Shown: piece by piece, positions 7,633-15,937 of the stretch
How positions within the stretch are numbered: position 1 is the first letter of the stretch
Layout of the letters: every line of letters begins with the position of its first letter
Assembly (NCBI RefSeq): GCF_000801955.1
Contig: NZ_JSZO01000018.1
Span: 1 to 46,132, forward strand
DNA: 46,132 nt
Direction: 5' to 3'
DNA from: Ralstonia sp. A12
Lineage (GTDB): Bacteria; Pseudomonadota; Gammaproteobacteria; Burkholderiales; Burkholderiaceae
Position numbers and translations under genes: made by a program
The notes under the pieces: model-generated
What the model saw: the letters and a program-made list of their open reading frames with translations, nothing else
What the model was told of the DNA's origin: nothing
The model's database searches: none

Positions 7633-8385
7633 ATGGTTGATCGAACCCCCGAGCACTGGCGTCCCATGGCCGCCTACCTCTATGTGTTGAACCAGGACGC
7701 TCTTGCGCTGGCATGGGAGTATCTGCGTCGCCATCCCGAGTATCAGCAGGACTGGCTACGCTCTGACCGGCGGATGAATGCAGCACATCGCTGGGGCCTC
7801 CGCGCGTTGGAAGATCCGAATCTGGACGCGCGTGACGCGCATCCAGTATGGATGCAAGACCATGACACGGTGCTCCATCTTCACTTAGACGTCGATCCAC
7901 CACCGAATTCGCGTGCCTTCGAATTCTGGAATATCCCGGGACGCAAGGATCTCCTTCACGACGGCAAGCGTCTAGTGCTTGTGGCTCGCAGGCCTGGCCG
8001 TTGTGCGCGCTTGGTGCTCGCGCCAGAGCTGGAGGAGGGTAGGGCCTACTTTTATGCCGTACGCCCTAACGCCGTGTCTAGCATGCCTGCCCAGATGGTG
8101 GTGAAGCTGAAAAAGTTGGCGGTGGACTCCGGATCTGGACCGGCGGCGGTAGCCGGGTCACGTCCAACGCCCGCCTCGCTGTTGGAGTTGCGCACCTTAC
8201 AGGCACTTGATGCGACCCTCGCGGGCGCTTCGTTGCGCGAAGTCGCTGATGGACTGTTCGGTGCGGAGGCGGTCGCCCAAGGCTGGCACGCCGACAGCGG
8301 GTTGCGCTCGCGTGTGCGGCGACTGGTGCGACGGGGCCAAATGATGATGCGCGAAGGTTACCGACGCCTCGCCCAGATCGAATGA
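7633..8385 (+). CDS. DUF6499/DUF2285 domain protein
   Basis: This is a 250-residue protein. The N-terminal 60 residues (HWRPMAAYLYVLNQDALALA, then WEYLRRHPEYQQDW) match the DUF6499 domain, proposed to be a transcriptional-regulator-type domain. The C-terminal 80 residues (LQALDATLAGASLREVADGL, then SRVRRLVRRGQMMMREGYR) match DUF2285. The two domains occur together in this position, just before the AlpA-like gene, in many Tn4371-family ICEs. The C-terminal part resembles a helix-turn-helix, so a regulatory role is plausible but unproven. No clear Shine-Dalgarno precedes the ATG; the start is chosen because it includes the whole N-terminal domain. Confidence 0.87.
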   Translation: MVDRTPEHWRPMAAYLYVLNQDALALAWEYLRRHPEYQQDWLRSDRRMNAAHRWGLRALEDPNLDARDAHPVWMQDHDTVLHLHLDVDPPPNSRAFEFWNIPGRKDLLHDGKRLVLVARRPGRCARLVLAPELEEGRAYFYAVRPNAVSSMPAQMVVKLKKLAVDSGSGPAAVAGSRPTPASLLELRTLQALDATLAGASLREVADGLFGAEAVAQGWHADSGLRSRVRRLVRRGQMMMREGYRRLAQIE

Positions 8386-8511
8386 CCTCCGGAGGGCTGT
8401 TCTCCCTCCAGTACAAAACGACCCTCTGCACCTCGCATTGCTTTCCTGAGACTGTCTGCACCCGGCCGCACTTGTCCGTTCCGGCCGCGCTGACCGATGG
8501 AGGCTCATCCA

Positions 8512-8799
8512 ATGCGATCCACTCCCTTGCGGCCCGCTGTTGCATCCACTACACCGCTGCCGGTGGCCAAGACAGCACGCTACCTGACCAATGATGAGGC
8601 CGCCGAATACCTGCGGCTCTCGCCCCGCACGCTGGAGAAGCAGCGGGTGATTGGCGGTGGCCCGCGCTTTCGAAAATTTGGTCGGCGAGTCATGTATGCC
8701 GTGACAGACCTTGAAGCTTGGGCAGACCAGCGCAGCTTCGAGGCGACCTCAGACCCCGAATATGCCGAGCATCACTCGGCAGACAGCCGTGCGCGCTGA
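8512..8799 (+). CDS. AlpA/excisionase-like helix-turn-helix protein
   Basis: This 95-residue protein has a central MerR-like winged helix (HTH_17): YLTNDEAAEYLRLSPRTLEK, then GPRFRKFGRRVMYAVTDLEAW. Such proteins act as excisionases or small transcription factors and bind DNA near element ends or promoters. The ATG at 8512 follows GGAGG; an in-frame ATG at 8497 is an alternative. It directly precedes repA with an 8-bp gap, so it is probably co-expressed with replication. A regulatory role for repA/parA is as likely as a role in excision. Confidence 0.85.
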   Translation: MRSTPLRPAVASTTPLPVAKTARYLTNDEAAEYLRLSPRTLEKQRVIGGGPRFRKFGRRVMYAVTDLEAWADQRSFEATSDPEYAEHHSADSRAR

Positions 8800-8807
8800 T
8801 CCGCGCC

Positions 8808-9653
8808 ATGGCGCAGAGGGTGATCGTGACTGGTCCGTCGAGGGAGCACGAACAACTCGATCTGTTTCATGCGCTGCCAGGCGATATGGCGCCGCGCGAT
8901 GCTCAAGAGTTGATGGCGTATCCGTTCTTCTCGCTGGCGAAGTCGCGGCGTACTACGCCCATCGATTTCCGAAGTGGGAACGTCACCATCCGTGTCGAGG
9001 GAACGCAGGAGCACGGCATTGCCACGATCTGGGATGCGGACATCCTGATCTGGGCGGCAAGTCAAATTGTCGAAGCCCGCGACGCGGGCATTCGCCCGTC
9101 CCGCTTGATGCAGGCAACGCCCTACGAGATATTGCGTTTCATCCGGCGTGGGGTCTCAGTGCGCGACTACCAACGCCTCAAGGCAGCACTCGACAGGCTG
9201 CAATCCACCACGGTGGCGACATCCATCCGGGAGACGACTGGGCGTCGACTGCATCGCTTTTCGTGGATCAACGAGTGGAAGGAACTGGCCGACGTCACTG
9301 GCACGCCACGCGGCATCGAGCTGATCTTGCCGGACTGGTTCTACGCTGGCGTCCTCAAGTCCGCTCTGGTGCTGACCATCGATCCCGCGTATTTCCGGCT
9401 CACCGGTGGCATCGAGCGTTGGCTGTACCGCCTGGTGCGCAAGCATGCCGGCCGGCAGCCAGACGGCTGGCAGTTCGATCTTCGGCACCTGCATCGCAAA
9501 TCGGGCAGTACGGCCCGCGCGTGCGACTTCGCTTGCGATCTTCGTGCGCTGGTCGCGTGTCAGCCGCTGCCAGGCTATCGATTGAGCATCGAGCGAAAGG
9601 CCGGTGGCGAGATGCTGGCCTTTCAACCCGTGCCGTCCGCGGCATGGGGATAA
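8808..9653 (+). CDS. repA: Replication initiator protein RepA
   Basis: This 281-residue protein is of the RPA/RepA type carried by Tn4371-like ICEs. Visible family segments include MAYPFFSLAKSRRTTPIDF, then IWDADILIWAASQIVEA and FRLTGGIERWLYRLVRKHAG. It should bind repeats at a replication origin and allow the excised circle to replicate. Three iteron-like repeats lie 24-87 bp downstream. The ATG at 8808 is the first that gives the conserved N-terminus. It is followed by parA in the same direction, forming a replication-partition block. Confidence 0.87.
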   Translation: MAQRVIVTGPSREHEQLDLFHALPGDMAPRDAQELMAYPFFSLAKSRRTTPIDFRSGNVTIRVEGTQEHGIATIWDADILIWAASQIVEARDAGIRPSRLMQATPYEILRFIRRGVSVRDYQRLKAALDRLQSTTVATSIRETTGRRLHRFSWINEWKELADVTGTPRGIELILPDWFYAGVLKSALVLTIDPAYFRLTGGIERWLYRLVRKHAGRQPDGWQFDLRHLHRKSGSTARACDFACDLRALVACQPLPGYRLSIERKAGGEMLAFQPVPSAAWG

Positions 9654-9677
9654 CGCCTGCACAACCTGTGGATGGCC

Positions 9678-9740
9678 TCGTGCTATCAGGCGTATCAACT
9701 ATCGTGCTATCGGGCGTGTTCCTATCGTGCTATCAGGCGT
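9678..9740 (+). repeat. Three iterons, candidate replication origin
   Basis: TCGTGCTATCAGGCGT occurs at 9678-9693 and 9725-9740, and the one-mismatch copy TCGTGCTATCGGGCGT at 9702-9717. Start-to-start spacing is 24 and 23 bp, about two helical turns. An AT-rich stretch (9786-9815) follows, as expected of an unwinding region. The position between repA and parA makes this the likely RepA-binding origin. Confidence 0.75.
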
Positions 9741-9879
9741 ACGAATCGACCGCAAAGCCAATGCCAGCGCGGGGTTCACCTTCCGTTAACTTATCTAACT
9801 TAAAAATACTAACTGATGATAGGGGAGCAGGGCGGCGGTGGACAGCCGCCACGCGATGCACACGTCGAGGGTGCACCTC

Positions 9880-10518
9880 ATGATCGTGGCCCTACTCAAC
9901 CAGAAAGGCGGCGTGGGTAAGACCACGCTAGCGACTCACATCGCGGGCGAGCTGGCGCTGCGCGGTGCCCACGTCACTCTGCTGGATGCTGACCCGCAAG
10001 GATCGGCATTGGACTGGACGCAGCGGCGCAGCCAACAAGGCCTGCCAAGGCTGTTCAGTGCGGTTGGGTTGGCCCGGGAGACACTGCACCAGGAGGCGCC
10101 GGACCTCGCCCGGCGCAGCGATCACGTCATCATCGACGGACCACCGCGTATTGCTGCGTTGGCGCGCTCCGCGCTGCTGGCGGCTGAGCGTGTGCTGATT
10201 CCAGTGCAGCCCAGTCCTTATGACCTGTGGGCCAGCGCCGAAATGGTGGCACTGATCCGTGAGGCGCAAGTCTTTCGGCCCACGCTGCGCGCAGCCTTCA
10301 CTATCAATCGGCGCGTCAGCACCACCGTCATCGGTCGCGAGGCACGACAAGCGCTGGCCGATCAGCCGCTGCCGGCGCTGCATTCGGAAGTCCATCAACG
10401 CATCGTCTTTGCAGACAGCGTAGCCGCTGGCCGGCTTGCCTGCGAAACGGCACCCAACAGCGCCGCCGCTCGCGAGATCGCGGCGTTGGTTGATGAGCTG
10501 CTGCGGTGGCCGTCATGA
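9880..10518 (+). CDS. parA: ParA-family partition ATPase
   Basis: This is a 212-residue Walker-type ATPase. The deviant Walker A motif KGGVGKTT lies at residues 9-16, the LLDADPQGSALDW segment is the A' motif, and HVIIDGPP is the Walker B region. The short form without an N-terminal HTH resembles type Ib ParA/ParF proteins. The ATG at 9880 is chosen because the domain begins immediately there. It should form a nucleoid-bound gradient with the next small gene as centromere-binding partner, stabilising the replicating ICE. The stop overlaps the start of that gene by 4 bp. Confidence 0.93.
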   Translation: MIVALLNQKGGVGKTTLATHIAGELALRGAHVTLLDADPQGSALDWTQRRSQQGLPRLFSAVGLARETLHQEAPDLARRSDHVIIDGPPRIAALARSALLAAERVLIPVQPSPYDLWASAEMVALIREAQVFRPTLRAAFTINRRVSTTVIGREARQALADQPLPALHSEVHQRIVFADSVAAGRLACETAPNSAAAREIAALVDELLRWPS

Positions 10519-10766
10519 GCGGGGCACGCAGCAAACGCATCGCCATTGGCGTGCGCCCGCCGGCGAATCCTCACGCCGAGGCGTGGATTCGCCAGGGCGA
10601 TGCTAAGGATCTCCAGAAGGGCGATCTCTACACCGCACGCCTGACGCTCGATATCACGCCCGCGCTGCGCGCACGCATCAAGGTTTCAGCGTTCACGCAG
10701 GGCGTGACGGTCGCAGAACTGCTGCGTGGATTGCTGGAGCGCGAGTTTCAGGAGAACGCGACTTGA
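10515..10766 (+). CDS. Small partition partner (ParB/ParG-like)
   Basis: This is an 83-residue basic protein. Residues from about 40 on (LTLDITPALRARIKVSAFTQ, then GVTVAELLRGLLEREF) look like a ribbon-helix-helix fold: a beta strand followed by two helices. The N-terminal 35 residues are probably flexible. Small RHH proteins of this type are the DNA-binding partners of short ParA proteins. It overlaps parA by 4 bp (ATGA), consistent with translational coupling. No gene-specific name is assigned because similarity to ParG or ParB is by context and shape. Confidence 0.75.
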   Translation: MSGARSKRIAIGVRPPANPHAEAWIRQGDAKDLQKGDLYTARLTLDITPALRARIKVSAFTQGVTVAELLRGLLEREFQENAT

Positions 10767-11296
10767 ATGCCCTCAATCTTGCCGCTACGGCTTCGCCGCC
10801 GCTGTTGCGCTGCCGCACCGACGGTCAGATCGGTGACGCGCCATTGACGCGTGTGGCCATGGCCCATATCCACCAGCGATTTGATCTCTACCTGCGTTTT
10901 GGCGAGCCGGTGCGCACGCTGCGGATCGATCGCCATTGGCGCTGCGCGATGTTCCTGCCAGCGTCGGTGTTTTGCCGCATTCGCTGGCAAGCCAATGACT
11001 ACGGCACAGTGCGCTGGCAGCTCATGGTGATGCAGGCATGCAGAGCACAGGAGGGTGCGCAGCGCATTTCCGGCGTGCAGCCGGGCGCGCGCTTGTTGCT
11101 GCGTGCAGAGGGAGATCACCAAGTGCGCGCTGTGTTGGAAGGGATCGACGTCATTGAGACCCTGGGCTTCGCCGCCGTCGACGTCTCCCCGGCGTACTGG
11201 CGCACGCTGGGCAACCGGCTTATCGTGCGCTTGCCGCTACCGGAATATTCCGTCGAGCGGCATGCAGCTTGGCTGGCGAGGAGGGGGCTGCAATGA
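10763..11296 (+). CDS. DUF2840 family protein
   Basis: This is a 177-residue protein with the DUF2840 core: FDLYLRFGEPVRTLRIDRHW, a middle part with FCRIRWQANDYGT, then AYWRTLGNRLIVRLPLPEYS. It starts at TTG 10763, overlapping the previous stop (TTGA), with CAGGAG upstream. The family has no known biochemical role but is fixed between the partition genes and traF in Tn4371-type ICEs, so it probably supports transfer or maintenance. Its stop overlaps the traF start (ATGA). Confidence 0.85.
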   Translation: MNALNLAATASPPLLRCRTDGQIGDAPLTRVAMAHIHQRFDLYLRFGEPVRTLRIDRHWRCAMFLPASVFCRIRWQANDYGTVRWQLMVMQACRAQEGAQRISGVQPGARLLLRAEGDHQVRAVLEGIDVIETLGFAAVDVSPAYWRTLGNRLIVRLPLPEYSVERHAAWLARRGLQ

Positions 11297-11844
11297 CGGC
11301 CCGGACTCGTACTTGTATGGCGCTGGTCCTCCTGTCTGTCTGCGGCCTTACCGCGCTCGCTTGGGCATCGCTCGCGTCCCCGCTGCCACGCTTGGTCTAC
11401 AACGCGTCGGACAGCATGGCAGTCGGTTGGTATCGCGTCGATCCGCCTGAACACCGCGCAGGCTCGCTATCCCGCGCACTGCATGTCGGCAGCCTTGTGC
11501 TGGTGCGTTTGCCGGCAGATGCCGCAGCGTTGGCCGCACAGCGCGGCTACCTGCCTGCGCACGTGCCGCTGCTCAAGCTTGTCCGCGCGGTCGCGCCACA
11601 GAAAGTGTGCGTTACCGATGGCATCGTGCGCGTCGATGGCCTACAGGTGGTAGCGGCACTAAGTACTGATCGGATGGGCCGACCGTTGCACGCGTGGCCG
11701 TTCTGCCGACAGCTTCGTCCTGATGAGCTGTTCCTGCTCAGTGTGACAAACGGGGCGTCATTCGACAGCCGGTACTTTGGGCCAGTCCGAGCATCTGCGG
11801 TGCTCGGCATCGCGCTGCCAATCTGGTTGAAGGCGAAGCCATGA
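11293..11844 (+). CDS. traF: TraF, S26-family signal peptidase
   Basis: This is a 183-residue membrane-anchored peptidase. One N-terminal transmembrane segment (about 8-29) is followed by NASDSMAVGWY, where Ser41 matches the catalytic serine of TraF/LepB enzymes. VPLLKLVRAV supplies the general-base Lys95. In IncP-type systems TraF processes and cyclises the TrbC pilin, and trbC is present at 23658. The ATG at 11293 overlaps the upstream stop by 4 bp. The C-terminus, FGPVRASAVLGIALPIW, is typical, so the gene is complete. Confidence 0.92.
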   Translation: MTARTRTCMALVLLSVCGLTALAWASLASPLPRLVYNASDSMAVGWYRVDPPEHRAGSLSRALHVGSLVLVRLPADAAALAAQRGYLPAHVPLLKLVRAVAPQKVCVTDGIVRVDGLQVVAALSTDRMGRPLHAWPFCRQLRPDELFLLSVTNGASFDSRYFGPVRASAVLGIALPIWLKAKP

Positions 11845-12256
11845 TGTTGCATTGCGCTGCGCCGTTCCGCTTGCTGACGTCGTGTCATTGCGCCTGCAGT
11901 GCGGTTGCTGCGGCATCGCACTTCGTACGGCTTCTGTCGCTGCACTTAGGCGGGCAGACGACTTGCCTCAAAAGCGCCGCACACGTGCTCGTCGCGGCGA
12001 TCGGCGGCGTGCGTGCTGCGGGCAGCGTTGCCCCGCCGGGCCGCCGACAGCCGGAGCGTCAGCGAAGGTCAAAGGCGGAGGGCAAGATAAAAGGTCGCGG
12101 CACTGCGGCGCGCGGAAAGCGAGTCTGCACGTGGGGAGGGCGCGGCACGGCCCCGGAAATTGCAGTGTGCCGCGAAAGCCCGCGATGTCGTATTGGCTCT
12201 GGCGAAGTCGCGTGCCACGTGCGCTGGATTGCGATGCACTTGTATGGAGCCGCCAC
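11845..12256. other. Gap before relaxase, possible oriT region
   Basis: This 412-bp stretch between traF and the relaxase has open frames on the plus strand, but their composition (Arg/Gly/Ala/Cys-rich) looks like unselected high-GC DNA. The usual place for oriT is near the relaxase gene, so it may lie here. I find no match to the IncP nic core ATCCTG on either strand, so the assignment is only positional. Confidence 0.35.
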
Positions 12257-14215
12257 ATGAGCCGACGCGATAACGACGGCTTCCGCATCAAGCCAAGCGC
12301 GCCAAAGCAACACGGCGAGACCTTCATCAACAAGGTGCTACGCCAGACCAACACGGCCGGCGCGAAGGTGGGTAAGGCCATCGGGAGGGTCGGCCACCGG
12401 CCAGGCGCCCGGTTGGGGCGCGGGTACGTTGCAGCACGCGTTGCCGGGCGCTCGCTGGCGCCCAACGCCCGGCGCGTGACGATCAAGACGCGGCTGGTGA
12501 GCCTGGCGAAGGCTGGGAAGCGATCGACCGCGATGCACCTGCGTTACATCGAGCGCGACGGCGTCGACCGCGGGGGCGGGACAGGGCGGGCCTACGGCCC
12601 GGCAACTGACGTTGCCGACGTAGATGGTTTCAGGGAGCGCAGTGAGGGCGATCGGCACCAGTTCCGCTTCATCCTCTCGCCCGAGGATGCCGAAGAGCTC
12701 GACGACCTGCGGACTTACACCCGGCACCTGATGGCCCGCATGGAGGCTGATCTGGGTACCAGGCTGGATTGGGTGGCCGTCGATCACTGGAACACGGACA
12801 ATCCGCACACGCATGTCGTCCTGCGCGGCAAGGACGATAGCGGTCGCGACCTCATCATTGCTCGCGACTACATCGCCGAAGGGATGCGCCGGCGAGCCTG
12901 CGAACTGGCGACCGAGTGGCTTGGACCACGCACCGAGCTGGAGATCCGACAGGCCAGGCAGCGTGAAGTCGATCAGGAGCGATGGACCGGGCTGGATCGG
13001 ACCTTGCAGCGCGAAGCTGCTGACCAAGGGATGGTGCGTGTTGAACGCTTTGCCGACCCACGGCTGCAACCGCAGCGCCAACTCTTGATTGGCCGGTTGC
13101 AACGCTTGCAACGCATGGATTTGGCGACCGAGCAGCCGCCGGGCGTGTGGATCATTCATTCCGACGCAGAACCGATCCTGCGCGCAATGGGTGAGCGCGG
13201 CGATATCATTCGCACCATGCAGCGGGCCATGCGCGGCCAGCAACGTGAGCTGGACGTATTTCAGCCTGGCGAGAACAACCGCACGATGGTCGGCCGGGTT
13301 GTCGGCAAGGGGCTCGCTGACGAACTGTACGAGCGTGGCTATCTCATCATTGATGCCGTTGACGGCAAGGCGCACTATGTGGCCCTACCGCCGCAGTCGG
13401 CGTTGGAGCAGTACCCAAGCGGCGCCATCGTCGAGGTGAGGGGAGCAGGTGGTATGCGGGCTTCGGACCGGAACATCGCCACGCTGGCCCCCGACGGGCT
13501 GTACCGCACCGATCATCACCTGGCCGTCGCCCGAGGCCAGGTGGCGCCAGATCGCGACCCAAGCGAGGTCGTGGCCACGCATGTGCGGCGGCTTGAGGTG
13601 CTGCGCCGTGCCGGCATCGTTCACCGGGTTGCCGAGGGCGTTTGGCGTATTCCCGACGACCTGCCCGAACGCGGTCGTCAGTACGATGTCCAGCGCCTCC
13701 AAGGTGGCATCGCGGTAGAGCTCAGATCGCACTTGCCGATCGAACGCCAGTCCCGGGTCATCGGTGCAACGTGGTTGGACCAGCAATTGATCAAAGGGGG
13801 AGAGGGCCTGAGTCCTATTGGGTTCGGCGCCGAGGTCAAGGAGGGACTGCGTCAGCGTGCTGATTTTCTTGTCGAAGCGGGGTTGGCCGAGCGGCGTGGC
13901 CAGCGTGTGGTGCTCGCTCGCAACCTGTTGGTAACGCTACGCAGTCGCGAGGTGGCGAAGGCTGCAAACGACATCGCGGCGGAGACAGGACTGGAGCACC
14001 GGGTGGTAGCCGATGGACAGCGCGTGGCCGGTGTCTACCGGCGTAGCGTCATGCTCGCTAGCGGTCGCTACGCCATGCTGGACGACGGCATGGGCTTCAG
14101 CCTGGTGCCATGGAAACCAGTGATTGAACCGCGGCTGGGGCAACAGCTTGCCGCGACGATGCATGGGAGTGGCGTGTCCTGGGAGGTCGGGCGAAAGCTG
14201 GGCCTGTCGCGCTGA
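12257..14215 (+). CDS. rlxS: VirD2-like conjugative relaxase (DUF3363)
   Basis: This is a 652-residue protein. The N-terminal relaxase domain has a possible catalytic tyrosine in MHLRYIERDG (Tyr97) and the three-His metal motif in DHWNTDNPHTHVVLRG (His184 and His186 in HTH, plus the upstream DHW). The rest is the DUF3363 region. Relaxases nick oriT and stay covalently bound to the 5' end of the transferred strand. The ATG at 12257 follows GGAG and gives the conserved start MSRRDNDGFRIKPSAPK; the frame is open further upstream but with unnatural composition. It is unbroken and should pass the nucleoprotein to TraG. Confidence 0.93.
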   Translation: MSRRDNDGFRIKPSAPKQHGETFINKVLRQTNTAGAKVGKAIGRVGHRPGARLGRGYVAARVAGRSLAPNARRVTIKTRLVSLAKAGKRSTAMHLRYIERDGVDRGGGTGRAYGPATDVADVDGFRERSEGDRHQFRFILSPEDAEELDDLRTYTRHLMARMEADLGTRLDWVAVDHWNTDNPHTHVVLRGKDDSGRDLIIARDYIAEGMRRRACELATEWLGPRTELEIRQARQREVDQERWTGLDRTLQREAADQGMVRVERFADPRLQPQRQLLIGRLQRLQRMDLATEQPPGVWIIHSDAEPILRAMGERGDIIRTMQRAMRGQQRELDVFQPGENNRTMVGRVVGKGLADELYERGYLIIDAVDGKAHYVALPPQSALEQYPSGAIVEVRGAGGMRASDRNIATLAPDGLYRTDHHLAVARGQVAPDRDPSEVVATHVRRLEVLRRAGIVHRVAEGVWRIPDDLPERGRQYDVQRLQGGIAVELRSHLPIERQSRVIGATWLDQQLIKGGEGLSPIGFGAEVKEGLRQRADFLVEAGLAERRGQRVVLARNLLVTLRSREVAKAANDIAAETGLEHRVVADGQRVAGVYRRSVMLASGRYAMLDDGMGFSLVPWKPVIEPRLGQQLAATMHGSGVSWEVGRKLGLSR

Positions 14216-14261
14216 GATATTCCTGCTTCGATTTCTCCGCCCAACTCTCTCCGCTGTTGAA

Positions 14262-14858
14262 CTACAGCAGGCCCAAACCGGCCAGATTCCGGCGGACAGC
14301 AACGACGATGTTGTCCGGCGGAACCTGGAACGCGCTCCAGCCGCATCGCCTTGCTGACAAAACGTTCTCTTCCCTATCATCAAAGAAGACAATATCGCGG
14401 CCACATCGCAGAGTCTCACGTTCTACGAGTTTGTAGATGTCGTCGTGGGGCTTCTTGATGCCGAGTTCGAAGGAAAGAAAGGCGTGCTTGAAGTGCCGGA
14501 AGACCTTAAGCTTCTGCAGATACTGCCAATGCGCCTCGTTGATGTTCGATAGCACTGCCAGTTCGAGGCCGAGTGCCGACAGTTCTTCGATAAGTGCTTC
14601 GCTGCCATTCTGAAAGCCAGGAAGTCTTGTGTAAACGAAGGCTTCCTGTAGCTCGCTGCGTGACATGGGCCAAACCATGAAGCATTGCAGTCTCTCGTAG
14701 AAGGCATTGGTCGAGAGTTGGCCGAGGCTGTAGAGCTCGAGCAATGACGTGACCTCGGCCCTGCAATCGGCTCTCGCGTACAAATGGATTGGCGGCCCAA
14801 GCTTGATGAGGACGTTGCCAAGGTCGAAGCAGACCAAGGGGCCAATCTGCTTCGTCAT
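14262..14858 (-). CDS. HAD-superfamily phosphatase (YihX-like)
   Basis: This is a 198-residue protein with all four HAD motifs: CFDLGNVLIKLG (nucleophile Asp12, in the DxGN variant used by YihX-type sugar phosphatases), VLSN, the lysine of GIKKP, and FFDDREENV. A helical cap lies after motif I. It should dephosphorylate a small phosphorylated metabolite or act as a dehalogenase-like hydrolase; the substrate is unknown. Its ATG shares one base with the stop of the Nudix gene (TGATG), so translation is probably coupled. It is the last gene of the four-gene cargo operon. Confidence 0.88.
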   Translation of the reverse strand: MTKQIGPLVCFDLGNVLIKLGPPIHLYARADCRAEVTSLLELYSLGQLSTNAFYERLQCFMVWPMSRSELQEAFVYTRLPGFQNGSEALIEELSALGLELAVLSNINEAHWQYLQKLKVFRHFKHAFLSFELGIKKPHDDIYKLVERETLRCGRDIVFFDDREENVLSARRCGWSAFQVPPDNIVVAVRRNLAGLGLL

Positions 14859-15274
14859 CAAGCATGCTCCTCAGGAGAGAACGTCCTCCAGATACCATTC
14901 AAACCAGAGGCGGCATCTTGGATGCGGGTCACCGCATTCTTCTTCATGGGTGTGGGCAATTGGTCGACGGGGAAGAACCTCACATCGGAGATTTCTGCGT
15001 CCGGCTGCCATTCTTCTCGTCCTAGCGTCTTGCAAACAAAGGCAATGACGACATCCGACTTGAAGGGCGCTGCGTAGACGCCCAGCAGCCGTTCAACGGC
15101 CACGCGGTAGCCGGTTTCCTCCAGGACTTCCCGCACGACACCGTTTTCCGGTGCCTCGTGCTCTTCCAGATGGCCGCCAGGCGTGGTCCATCCATACGGC
15201 GGATAGTTGCGCCGCACGCACAGCACTTCACCGCGTTCATTGAAGATCACTGCAAAGACGCCAACGGTCGGCAT
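14858..15274 (-). CDS. Nudix hydrolase
   Basis: This 138-residue protein has a perfect Nudix box from Gly34 to Tyr56: G-x5-E-x7-REVLEETGY. It should cleave a nucleoside diphosphate linked to another group, such as a nucleotide sugar, dNTP or CoA/NAD derivative. The protein is a single domain of usual length. It lies 9 bp after the beta-helix transferase gene and abuts the HAD gene, so it is part of the same operon. A Nudix followed by a HAD phosphatase could act in sequence on a nucleotide-activated metabolite; that is inference. Confidence 0.92.
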   Translation of the reverse strand: MPTVGVFAVIFNERGEVLCVRRNYPPYGWTTPGGHLEEHEAPENGVVREVLEETGYRVAVERLLGVYAAPFKSDVVIAFVCKTLGREEWQPDAEISDVRFFPVDQLPTPMKKNAVTRIQDAASGLNGIWRTFSPEEHA

Positions 15275-15283
15275 GATGGTCTC

Positions 15284-15937
15284 CTACTTCGTTTCGTCGG
15301 GCAGCGAACTTGCACCGGCAAGCCATGCGCCTCTGGGCCTGTTCCCTCGAACATAGGCAGGGTTGCCGTAGGCGAGGGCGCTTGCAGGAATATTGCGCGT
15401 GACCACCGATCCGGCACCGATGAACGCGTTCTCGCCAATCGTGACGTGACCCAGGAGCGTGGTGCCGCTTCCGATGTTGGCACCACGCATGATCCTGGGG
15501 GCTTGGAGCGTTTCACCGGCCCGCCATCGCATTTCGTTATCGTTGATCGTTACCACGCGCGCGCCGATTTGGACATCGTCGCCAATCCGGCAACCACCGG
15601 TGATGTGGGTCAGGGCGGAGATCCGGACCCGGTCGCCGACAATCGAGTCCCGCTCCAGGCAGACGAGGTGGGACAGCAATGAGTTGTTCCCGATTCTCGC
15701 CCGCGCTCGAATGACACATTGGTGGCCGATGACGCTGCCTTCTCCGATGTGGGCGCCACTGCAAATGATGGCTCCCGCACGGATCAGGACCTGCCCACCA
15801 ATGACGGTGATACCGCTGCTGTCGCCGTCATCTTCGTTGGGAATGAAGCGTGCGAGATGGGAGACCATGGCGCCGTTCCCAATACTGACAAGCTGGCGCG
15901 CCTGCGCTTCTCCGAAAGACATCGTGTCAACTACCAT
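15284..15937 (-). CDS. Left-handed beta-helix transferase
   Basis: This is a 217-residue protein dominated by hexapeptide repeats such as VIGGQVLIRAGAIICSGAHI, then IGEGSVIGHQCVIRARARIG and further turns ending in VTIGENAFIGAGSVVTRNIP. This is the left-handed parallel beta-helix of acyl- and acetyltransferases (WbbJ, MaaA, LpxA relatives), which normally work as trimers with acyl-CoA or acyl-ACP. A final ASALAYGNPA motif is typical of sugar O- or N-acetyltransferases. It overlaps the end of the acyl-CoA dehydrogenase-like gene by 7 bp. The acceptor is unknown; a sugar or amino-sugar nucleotide would fit the Nudix and HAD neighbours. Confidence 0.88.
   Translation of the reverse strand: MVVDTMSFGEAQARQLVSIGNGAMVSHLARFIPNEDDGDSSGITVIGGQVLIRAGAIICSGAHIGEGSVIGHQCVIRARARIGNNSLLSHLVCLERDSIVGDRVRISALTHITGGCRIGDDVQIGARVVTINDNEMRWRAGETLQAPRIMRGANIGSGTTLLGHVTIGENAFIGAGSVVTRNIPASALAYGNPAYVRGNRPRGAWLAGASSLPDETK

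Noticed and set aside
11841-12260. 139-codon frame overlapping the traF stop
   Set aside because: The ATGA overlap is attractive, but the composition is Arg/Gly/Cys-rich noise and no family is recognised; kept only as a gap with possible oriT.
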